64,000 nucleotides of DNA from Saturnia japonica (taxonomy: Eukaryota; Arthropoda; Insecta; Lepidoptera; Saturniidae). The position numbers were made by a program, and so were the translations under genes. Below, piece after piece: positions 1 through 10,400 of this stretch; the first letter of the stretch is position 1; every line of letters starts with the position of its first letter. The notes below the pieces were generated by a model. It was not told the DNA's origin. It was given only the letters and a program-made list of their open reading frames with translations, and ran no database searches. The stretch spans positions 9,858,001 through 9,922,000 of the forward strand of contig CM065307.1 in assembly GCA_033032175.1 (NCBI GenBank), written 5' to 3'.

Positions 1-780
1 TTATCAAAGATGTATTGGGAGGGCAAAGTTAAAATACTAAATTCCTGAAACTTGTTCTTTAGTGATTCGCGGGGTCTCATATTGTAAATTGCTCGAACTG
101 CCCGCTTTTGTAATATAAATATGGTATCTACCTCAGCTGCTGAACCCCAGAGCAAAATACCGTAAGACATTAAGCTATGAAAGTAAGCGAAGTAGACTAA
201 CCTAGCGGTGGCAATATCTGTTAACTGGCGAATTTTGCGTACTGCGAATGCAGCAGAACTTAATCTTCCCGCCAAAGTTTTAATATGCGGACCCCACTGT
301 AATTTTGAATCAAGGGTAATGCCCAAGAAGACAGTACCATCAACTAAGCCTACTAAATTCCCTTCTGTCTTGATACTACTATCAACACTCCGAACATTGG
401 GCAAGACAAATCTCATACATTTGGTTTTGTTTGCATTTAGTAGTAAATTATTTAAAGCAAACCATTCAGAGATTTTAAATAAGGTGTTGTTTAATTGCCT
501 AAGCTCCGAATCTATTCTTTTCACTTTAAATATAAGTGAAGTGTCGTCTGCAAAAAGATCCATGTCAGCACCATTTTCAACAACGGACGGTAGATCGTTT
601 ATATAAACGAGAAACAAAAATGGTCCCAAAATCGAGCCCTGAGGGACGCCGACTGTAACCAATGATCCCGAAGAGGTTGCTCCATTTACACTTATTTTCT
701 GACAGCGCTCTGTTAAATAAGAAATTAGGAGGTCGAGAGAAGTTTCACGCACACCATAGTGTTTTAGCTTAAGTATAAGT
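1..780 (-). mobile_element. 5'-truncated non-LTR retrotransposon, reverse transcriptase fragment
   Basis: The reverse complement reads through hallmark LINE reverse-transcriptase motifs: VPQGSILGPFLF near 640-600, LFADDTSLIF (the catalytic YADD-like box) near 565-535, and LQKRAVRAIYNMRP near 115-70, which is typical of the RT C-terminal region of Jockey/CR1-type elements. The frame is broken in places and the element enters from the left edge, so its 3' end is off-window. Homology fades at about 780, which I take as the 5' truncation point. It is a dead copy; the clade is uncertain (CR1- or Jockey-like). Confidence 0.85.
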
Positions 781-1365
781 ATTAATAGTTTTATTAACTA
801 GAAGATAATATTTATCTATCATCAGCCGTCAGCCATGTTGGGTAGGTAGACAGCATAGAGCACCTGTTTTCCAATATAAACAAATTAATTATTAGCAACT
901 TTCTAAGCCATTAATTTGATAGTATCAAGACACGTGGAAAGCCCTTTGCCGATGTCTTGCGGAGACTTGCAGTAACTGCGAAATTAATCAAAGTTATTGC
1001 ACCCATCTGATACCTAAGGTGAGCTAACTTGTTTATTTAAAGCCTCTTCTCCTATCACAATGAAATCTGTATAAGAAATCTGTGCCAATTATGGTACACC
1101 TAGGGTAAAATGTAAAAAAAGGCTTTTAGCTATTTGAGTTGTGATTGGTTTATAACTCATTAATGGATAAAATATATAATAATATGTTTATTTTTATATT
1201 ATGTTGCAAAAAAAAAAACACCAACCTTAATTGTATGAGATATGATAATTATAAATAACTAATATAATCTTAATTTAATATAACTTATTTAAACTTGTAG
1301 CATCTATACCTATTATATAAGAGTATACTTAAAATAAATCATGTCACAATTGAGACGTATTTCAT
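781..1365. other. AT-rich stretch, nothing recognised
   Basis: No open frame with coding character, no RNA gene and no recognised repeat were seen between the LINE fragment and the inverted-repeat block starting at 1366. Confidence 0.5.
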
Positions 1366-1415
1366 TATTAATTTGACTGGAGCTTATTCGAAGCTTAATT
1401 ATTATGAGATAGGCA
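1366..1415 (+). repeat. Left arm of a widely spaced inverted repeat
   Basis: Bases 1366-1401 match the reverse complement of 4245-4280 at 34 of 36 positions. The following block (TGAGATAGGCA, to about 1415) recurs inverted at 4355-4368. The shared core contains TTATTCGAAGCTTA. The pair encloses 2.84 kb. Confidence 0.6.
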
Positions 1416-1495
1416 CTTCTTCCGTTATGCTTACTTGCCCATTTAAATCTTTAAAATATTCCGGCCTTTAAAATAGTAAGTAGCGAAACTTATCA

Positions 1496-2290
1496 ACCTC
1501 GCAGGTTGAGTTAAACACTAAAGCAGTACATTTGTTACTGCGATTCTATTCACTTTCATGACTGTCTCAGCACCCTCGCTGTGTCGCTTATAACTTGTAT
1601 TGCATATGAAGAATCTCAACTCTTCAACCTCGCAGGTTATAAGAACCTTAAGAACACGCAAATTATAAGGAATCCTCGCAATGTTCCAAACAGCGCATCT
1701 GTATTGCGTTTATATGAACTTCCTTGATTATTACTCAATGCAATCACTTGTCGCTTGTAATTTGCATTCTGCCTATGACGACGCCTAGTTCTTAAACCTT
1801 GCAAATTTATTCAAACAAACCCAGCGAGTCCTCGCAAGAGGTGTATGAAAAATTATAAGAACCCCTCGCAGGGTTCAAAACAGCGCATATACTGTTGTGA
1901 TTCTATCAACTTGCATAGCTATCGCTCAGCGTACCCTTGTAGAGTGACTATAACTTGCATTGCCTATGAACAAGCCTTATTCTACAACCTCACAAGTTGA
2001 GTCAAATAAACCAAGCGTTTAATCCTATAACCATTCAAAGGATCAGGAACCCTCATATGGGTACTAAGCAGCGCATCTCCTGTTCCCATGCTTATAAACT
2101 TATATGGCTGTTTTTATTGGCGCCCGCTCTGGGTACTTTTACATTACATGGCCTTTGGAGAAGATTAACTCCTCAACTGCGCAGGTTGAGTCTAACTCAA
2201 CGGCTCTTTACATTAAACATTTACAGTACAATGGAACCTCATAGTTCTATCAGAGCATCTCCTGCTGCACTGCTGATATGCTAGCGATGC
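1496..2290 (+). repeat. Degenerate ~187-bp tandem repeat with two palindromes per unit
   Basis: Two short motifs alternate. Motif A (AACCTCGCAGGTT-like, a near palindrome with a CGC centre) lies near 1496, 1624, 1795, 1985 and 2172. Motif B (CCTCGCAGGGTT followed by CAAAACAGCGCAT) lies near 1670, 1861, 2048 and 2231. Spacings of 183-191 bp give a period of about 187 bp and at least four degenerate copies. The open frame at 1997-2284 is part of this repeat and shows no coding character. No known satellite was recognised. Confidence 0.7.
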
Positions 2291-3440
2291 TGGCAAGTTA
2301 CACATATTTGCATTTCGGAGCAACAGATCTCATAATATAAACTATTTCAGGGTAACGCATACCTACTCTTACGTAAGAAACCTCTTCTTATCCAACCGAA
2401 ACTGAAAGCGATTAATAGAGGGTCTATTCTGTTGAAATGAAAAAAGTAACAAAATGAAACCAAGGTGGTTCAGTGTCTAGTTTGTCATTCCATCTCAGTT
2501 TCCTACAAGCAACTTCATGGCTACTATACCCTACTATATGTTTGTCACGTACGACCAAGAGATTTGTTATGCAGGACCAGTAGCCCTTGTCGAGGGCTTA
2601 TTTTCATATTAAGATTTCCGCTATCCACAATTATTTTTGTTTCTAGTTTTGCCTAGTCTAGGACTAGTTTGCCATTCGGTTTGAGCACTGCTTCCGGTTT
2701 TTGCACTAGTATTAAACTGGGCGTCCTAAATAACTTGAAGACAAGTAATTCCAATTATGATGTACTGAAACGATTTTTGTATATTATTATTGCCCATAAG
2801 AAAAGGATCAACACATATCCAAGCTGCCATACAACGATTAGATATAAGGATGAATAGGTAGTCAATTGGGTCACCTCCACTATAGTGCTCCTCTGAGCCT
2901 TCCCAACTAAATGTGAAAGTCTCAAGTTGTCAAGACGATTTAACGTGATAGCTTATAAAGCTGCCAAAGTTTCAAAAGACATTACCACCAGTACCAATAC
3001 CAGTACCGCCTCTGTCTTATTATCATGACTGGATGTCTAATACTGTTTGGGAGCTCGGTTAGACAATTATTATGTCAGTTTTGGGTTAGGATGCGTAAAA
3101 CTTACAAAATTACAAAGAAATGGAAATAAATACAACGGCAACACTGTTTAACAGAACTGTGATTGCGTACCTCCGAGGGCGGTACGAAATTGGTACATAA
3201 CTATATAAAAACTTTTATTTGACCATAATAAGATACAAACATATGGGCTTATTTCTAGGAAATATAACGTATCAAATGAATCAGACACTAGCTACGCACA
3301 AAGATAATGTTGCAACCCAGTGTAAACTTTTAGAACCCGAGTTTGAACTGACTTAACTGTACACTACTTTTACTCAAATATGTTATCTCTAAGCTTTGTA
3401 ATGTAAATGTTGCGGATCAAGTCTATTACATATTCGGCTT
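2291..3440. other. Unassigned non-coding stretch
   Basis: Short frames at 2465-2656 and 2669-2857 lack any recognisable domain or splice context. Nothing else stands out. Confidence 0.4.
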
Positions 3441-3447
3441 CATTAAA

Positions 3448-3590
3448 AGAAAGTTTTAAAATCTATAGCGCTAGAGAAACTACTCGAAAATCTCATTTAT
3501 AATGGTCAGTATGATGATATTTTCAGGTACTACGAAACATTAGATTGTTGCTTTATTTTTTGGTCTGATGATTCAAGACTTCACTTTGTT
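3448..3590 (+). CDS. Possible upstream exon of the plus-strand gene (weak)
   Basis: An open frame without ATG reads ALEKLLENLIYNGQYDDIFR, followed by helical-looking sequence containing CFIFWSDDSRLHFVKK. Its composition resembles the helical exon at 4499-4620 of the same strand. It stops at a TAA near 3615. No donor of good quality with a phase matching the next exon was found, so an intervening exon or a chance frame are both possible. Confidence 0.25.
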
Positions 3591-3702
3591 AAAAAAGGTC
3601 GTAGATCATTTTAATGAAACTGATCAAGACTCTATTTTATTACTTTCATTGGGTTTGGGGACCGATTCTTTCAGTACATATAATCTAGTCTCATTAGACT
3701 AG

Positions 3703-3955
3703 TGACCCTAAGCGTGACTGCTGTGCTCGTGGTCCTGTGTTCGATTCCCAGGTCGAGCAAAGTGTTATTGGGTTTTTCTATGCAATTCTCAGTAGCAGCT
3801 CGGAGTTTGGCTTTGTACACAATTAATGGAAATAGGCTCGCCTATTACATGGGGTGGGACCTATAAACATACCCGGCGCACAGTGGTTGTACCTACATTA
3901 GTACACCTCTGCCTTACTTTTCGGAAATACAGACGTGTTGGTACGCTTTAAGTTA
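3703..3955 (+). mobile_element. tRNA-derived lepidopteran SINE, near full length
   Basis: The head contains a B-box (TGTTCGATTCCCAGG) preceded by an A-box-like GACCCTAAGCGTGACT. The body carries the GTACACCTCTGCCT ... GGAAATACAGACGTG segment recognisable from moth SINEs. A second copy of the same body lies at 11858-11945. It lies upstream of the plus-strand gene's first secure exon. Confidence 0.75.
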
Positions 3956-4244
3956 TGTTATAAAATCTAGCAGATTATTTTATTCGAATCATATCAACAA
4001 GAATTAAGATATAGTATTTTGAATTTCTGTGCAATCGCAGAAACTCGGTTAACTGGCTAGACAATTTTCCAGTGGAAGTTGAAGTTGGAGTATCTAGGAG
4101 AAATTGGCATTTTCAATATATACTTCGTAAATATTATAAAATATCAGTTTTACCCACTTTCACTAGTAATTCTGTAACTAGATTATTTAAACCTAACTAC
4201 CGATTAATTATAGGAAGGTTAACTTATACGAAAGATAGATATCT

Positions 4245-4380
4245 TAATTAAGCTTCGAATAAAGTCCAGTCAAATTAATACAAGCGTTTTACCTTACAAT
4301 AAAACGTATATTAAGTTACTTACCTTATTCGAAGCTTATACTTACTTTAAATTCTGCCTATCTCATAATTAAGCTTCGAT
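4245..4380 (-). repeat. Right inverted-repeat block, composite
   Basis: 4245-4280 is the inverted partner of 1366-1401. Bases 4355-4378 carry an inverted copy of the adjoining left-arm sequence, and the core TTATTCGAAGCTTA recurs at 4325. The blocks occur in a different order than on the left, so this is not a simple transposon terminus. Confidence 0.55.
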
Positions 4381-4498
4381 TTTGGTAAGTAAATGAATAT
4401 GCGTTTTATTGCTACTATTTTTACTATTACTATTCATAGAATGTGATCTACTTTAAAATAAACATAAAAAACTCTTGAGCTTTGTACTATTATTTCAG

Positions 4499-7400
4499 TG
4501 TGTCCAAGAATGTAGCAAAGGAAATTTGGACGTTCCTCCGTTGTTGTTTAGTTTGTTACATAAACACGAACGCAATATTCAAATGTTTATTCAAACAAAT
4601 GGTATGAGTTTGTTCTCCAGGTAATTTACAAATTCCATTTCCATTTAGGTAGGTAGTATATTTAGTAAATGATGAAAGTATAGTGTAGTATGGTGTTCTT
4701 CTAATGCCCGTCTGACCATTTACCACCCTCAAATTTTTACTTTATATGTATTTCTTAATTTTATGACATTAATAAAAAATGCTGTGTGTAATAGGCTCGT
4801 AGGGTTACTCTAAGGATAACCATACCATAATACATTTGGTTGGTTTTATACGTCAATGTACAATTGCACTTACACACACTTTTTATTAATATTTGTTAAT
4901 TGTTAAATTTATGAAATCAATTTAGTGAGGTACGTAACTAAACAATTTAGTATTTATTATCCATCTATTCAGCCAAAAGACGTCCACAGCTGACCGCCTT
5001 GTGGCGGGTCTGCCATCGTTGCGTCTTTAAGTACGTGGCCACCACTCGAGAAATCTGCTCCACCCACTGCCACTTAATTCTAGCAATTCTGAGAGTACGT
5101 CAGTAATTTTGGTTCTCTAGATCTCCTCATTTCTGATTCGATCACGCAGAGAAACTTCGAGCATAGCCCTCTCCATTGCCCTTCGAGTGACCTTGAACAT
5201 TCTTATCTGTTCTGAACCTTCAGATGCAAGTCTGAAATTCGCCCCCCCCCCCTCAACCGGATTTCGACTTAAATAATCCTGAATCAAAAGCCACCATCGA
5301 GCAATTCGGGGAATTAAATCGCGTTTTGTCAACGTAGCGCGTACCGCGGTACAATCTGTAACTATCCGGACATGTTTTCCGAAAACATAAACACGAAATC
5401 TTCGTAATGATTCGACAACCGCTAATGTTTCAAGTTCGTAACTATGATAAAAGTACTCTTCGCGGGTTGTAACCCGACTAAAATAAATTACAGGGCGCAA
5501 AATACCCTCAGTTTGTTTTTGCATCAAAATCGCGGCGATACTAGTTTACAAGCATCCGTATGAATTTCTAACGATAACAAAGGGTCAAAAATGGCTAAAA
5601 CCGGCTTACCACATAATTTAAGTTCATTGAAGCTTTGCATTTGTTCGTCACCCCAAACCCACGGGACATTTTTCTTAGTTAGTTCAGTAAGGGGGCGCGC
5701 AATAACTGCAAAATTAAAAATGAATTTCCGAAAGTAACTACATAAACCTATAAACTGCCTAATACCATGTACATTATGAGGAGTTGGTAACTGAGATACG
5801 GCTGTTAGTTAATTCACCTGGTTGAATACTGTTGGGAGATATCTTGTGGCCTAGGTAAGTGATTTCCGTCTGTAAAAATGCACATTTGTTCATATTTAAT
5901 TTTAGGTTTTCGGACTGAAATTTGTTTAGTACCATCTCGAGTAACCGAATACCCGACGCTACGTCTATAGATGGTAACAGTAAATCGTCTAAGAATGCTA
6001 GGATTTCAGTTTTACCTAGCGACTCTACGATTTTATTTACTAGACGCATAAAAACTGATGGTGCGTTTGCTAAACCGAAGGGTACACGTGTATACTCATA
6101 ATGACCATTTGGAGTTACAAACCCAGTTTTGTGAGTGTCTTCAGGATTTATACTGACCTGATGGTAACTTTGAGCCATATCTAACGAAGTGAAGTAGTTT
6201 TTACCTGCCAATTGAGCTATCTGATCATCAATATTAGGCAAGGGATATCTATCGCGTATTGTGATCGCATTTAATGCCCGGTAGTCAATACATAACCTAC
6301 TCCCACCATCTATAGTAGGGAAATTAAATGTACCGCTCGTCTTCATTCTAACGGGTAACAATTAGATTTCAATGAGTTTGAGGTTTATAATATATTAATT
6401 TTTTTATATTAAGATCAGGATTCTTTTTCTTTTATTATTTGAATGAACAAAATACATGACAATATTTTCAGAAATTTATTGCAATACTGTCCCTATTTAC
6501 AACTGTTTAACACGGTTGTACAAACGTCTGCATCAGCACTGGAAATTGCAAATAAATCCGGTATATTTGTTTATATACACGAAATTTTGAAACTACATGG
6601 ACCCTATTCTCAGGTATTTTTTTAGTAATATATTAGTGGAAATCTTGTACATTTCTTAACTAACTTTGGTAATTCATTTCATTCTATCTAAAAAGATGGG
6701 GCAGTGGGCAACTGTGATTTTGAATCACACAGATTCATGTATTAAAGGTAAGCACAAATATGTCTAGTTAAATTTAAAAGATAATATTGTTAAAACCTAT
6801 TTTGTTAATTTTATGTTTCTAGAAAATAATTCAATTAACGGAATTAAAGAAAAAGAAGTTGCCAATGATACAAATATAAATGACCTAAGCGTTGATCATA
6901 AGTCTGATTGTGTTAACACTGTACAATTATTTAATAATGTCATGAAAGAAATTATACGATTGCAACCAACAATAGACTTTCCACATAAAAATTCAATAAC
7001 GGTAAAGAATAACACTAGAAATTATAAAGAAAGGAATAAAATAGGAAACGACCGAAAAATATTTGATAGTTATCAACAGTTCCAAAAATCTGTAAACAAC
7101 TTAACTGGTTCCAGTTTTCAACTGAAAACAAAAAGGCAAGATAATAACAGCGATGATCTCGAGTTTTCTTTTTTACAAGGGTGGGGGGAAGGTTCAATGT
7201 TTGATAAAGAACCTAATCTCGCTGCCAATGAGACTACAAAGCAAATCAATTCAAATGATAGTTTAAATAATTTTAACCATAAAATTCACACAATTGATAA
7301 GAGTTTTGATACTACTTGCCAACGAAGTATGTTTCACATGAAAAATAAGCAAGATGATATTAGTATTATAAGCATAAGACATTTTCAACCTGGATTAATG

Positions 7401-10400
7401 TCAACTCCGAAAAAGAAAATAAACAGACATAGAGAAAAATCTAGAGACAACACTAGACATGAATTACATATGTTAAAAAATAAAGCTCTTAGAACAAACA
7501 AATATAACTCTGTTATAAAACGAAAGCCAATAGTAAACAAAGAATTGAAAAATAAATCGTTAAGTTTCAGATTATTCAGCGCTATAAACGATTCATGTAT
7601 TAACGTTGTCAGCAAAGTTAAAAATATGTTTAAATCTAATAAAAATTCATCTAAAAACAAAAGCGCGATTTCTGATTCTAAATCTAATGTGAACCAAGAA
7701 GGTTTATGTAATTACAGTTTTACTAAGTATATGAATGAAAGAGACGCCCGTTTGACTGCGAACCGAAACTGGAGTAATAATAACATAAACCGAAAAAATA
7801 TTACTGTGGTAGCTGATTTATGCAAAACTTGCGATGACACTATGGAATTAAAAGAAAAAATGAAAAACAATAAGTACTTGAAACATACGATACATAAACT
7901 CACTTTAGGAATTAACTTATACGGATGTGATTTTAAGGTAAGTAGGAAGTTTTGATTGACGAATTTATCTTAGAAAAAAATTTTTTTTTTTTTTTTTTTA
8001 TCGACTTCAAAAAACATACTCAAAATCTATACAATTAATAAAATTGAAGTATCTGTTTGTAATATCAAAATAACAGCTGTTTACTAAATGCATACGCAAG
8101 TATAAAGTGATACATTTAACAAAACAACAATTTTTAAAATTTTTGTCTGTCTGTTTGTTCCGGGTAATCTTCGGAGATTTCGGACTTCGAAAAACTGTTG
8201 GACTGATTTTGACGGGCCTTTCAATGGTAGATAGCTGAATTTATAGGGAGTAACTTAGGCTACTTTTATTTTAGAAAAAGAATTAGGGTTCCGCACAAAT
8301 AAAAAAAAACTGGTCATGATGAATCAATTCGGTTAAAGAGACCTACAAAAAAGTCTGGGAGAGTATACGTCTATCTTCTAAGAAACACCCACAATAAGCA
8401 TTTTTGTCTTTAACATAGCCGGGAGCGGGGATCAGGATTCGCGCGGGCATTCTGTAGTTCACGTGAGCGAAGCCACAGGCACAGCCAGTTATGAAATAAT
8501 ATTTTTATATTTACACGAAATTAACCAACCAAACGAAATCAAAAGTAGTTACGAAACAAATTAGGTGGCTACAATTTTTTCGAAGTCTGTGCCAACACAG
8601 AAAAGTACATCAAATATAAAAAAAAGAAAATTGGCAACAACCTCAAAAAAATTGTAGGCATCTAATTTGTTTTGTACCTAATTTTGATTTCGTTTTGTTG
8701 GTTAATTACGTGTAAATATAAAAGTATTATGTATTTCTAAAATTTTTTGAGTAATTTTTTTTAAGTCGATTTTTTACTCGACTTCAATGATCGACGACTT
8801 AAATTCGAGGTTACTCAAATCGAATGTATATTTTTATTTTTTATGGATGTTCAGCCATAACTTGTTTGTTTATAAACTGATTTGGATGATTCTTTTTTGT
8901 TGAATAGGGATTATCTCAAGGGTGGTCTTATTTTATTTCATTGGAACTGAACCTTCAACTTCGAAGACACCAGGGAACTTCTCAAAATCATTGAAGTTGA
9001 TTTTTTCTTTTGTTAAAAGTTGTTTTGTTAAATTACATATTTGTTTCGTAATTTTTAGTTGTAAGTAATAAGTGGAATATTTGATTGTTAGTTATTAAAC
9101 AAGAATTTGACCAAGATTTTGGGAGGTTTACACTTAGACACCACACTCGTAGGTCGTATCAGTTAGCCAGGTCGTCACACTTGCACGTATTAGTCCATAT
9201 AATCTTGAAAATACTGAACTGATTTTAATGAAACATGCATTGTTTAGTAAGTTGAAGTAAATGTAAGCCGTTAAAAAGAAATTATCAAAATCCGATTAAT
9301 AGTTCCGGAGAAACGCGTGGTCAAACATACACCTATAAAATTTTGTATATTTGTTTGGAAGCCCTTTGTTTGGGTAAAAAAGTGTATCCATTTTTTTTGA
9401 AGCTGCTGCACATATAAAGTTTTTTGATATATCACTGTTAAACAAACTTTATGGAAAGAAAAATTTGTTGGCGAGATACATAAATTAATAAGTTAGGACT
9501 TGTTAAAAAATAGTTGGGAAATTACCCACTGTAGCCCACGAATGGGTCACTTTGGATTAAAACATGGGTAACAGTGAATCGACTAAATTACCGGGTCAAC
9601 TGAAGAACAAATGAGTAACTAACGTAGGTTTAATAATGTTCAAAAAGTCTAAATCAAAGTGGCAGTAGTACATGCTTTGTTTTCTCTGTGTATTGCTCAA
9701 AGCTTAGGTTGTGTTAAAACCATCACGATATCATGCACCGCAACTGTGCCAAAATCTGACATGTCTTTATAAGAATTTTTAAGTAAATTGTCAGATTAAG
9801 AAAACTGATCTCAGCGTCATCCCATTAATTAAAATTTTTCCCATTTTATCTCTAATTCACTACTGAATCAACGTTCCGCTGTAACGCCTGTGGCCCAAAA
9901 CGAAATGATACTGTGTGATCCAACAGCGGTAAACAAAATAAATAATTAATTTTAAAAAAGTAACTTTCATAAATACAAAATGAAGCAGTATACAAATAAT
10001 ACATAGGCTGCACTAAAAGTATCGGGAATGGAATATTTCCACTGTTCCTGTCATATTAAAATCTTTTTAATTGAAAACTCCTTGGTTTTAAAAATCTAAT
10101 ACAATTTATTTATTTAAAAAAAGATTCTCCGTCTTGTCACAAGGTTTTGTCAAACTTGTTTAGTCGTTGAGAAAATGGAATTGACTCGAGAAAATTCAAG
10201 AGCGATGATTTATTATGACTTTCGAAGTGGTTTAACACAAAAACAGTGCTTTGACCGGATGATTTCTGCATTTGGTGATGAAGCCCCATCCAAAACCACA
10301 ATTTATCGCTGGTTTGCTGAATTTCAACGTGGACGTGTCAAGCACAGTGATGATCCTCGTCAAGGTCGTCCAAAAACTGCAGTCAACCAAGAAAACGTTG

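Noticed and set aside
208..606. 132-residue plus-strand open frame
   Set aside because: Antisense shadow of the LINE reverse transcriptase whose conserved motifs read on the minus strand.
3703..3780. Possible functional tRNA gene
   Set aside because: A- and B-box-like text is present but no cloverleaf with a proper acceptor stem forms, and the downstream SINE body shows it is a SINE head.
6443..6471. ATG at 6443 as start of the plus-strand gene
   Set aside because: The acceptor TTTTCAG at 6471 joins in phase with the donor at 4620, restoring an Arg codon, so these 29 bases are better read as intron.
7015..7903. Minus-strand frames opposite the large exon
   Set aside because: Low-complexity shadows of the Asn/Lys-rich plus-strand exon; no domains.
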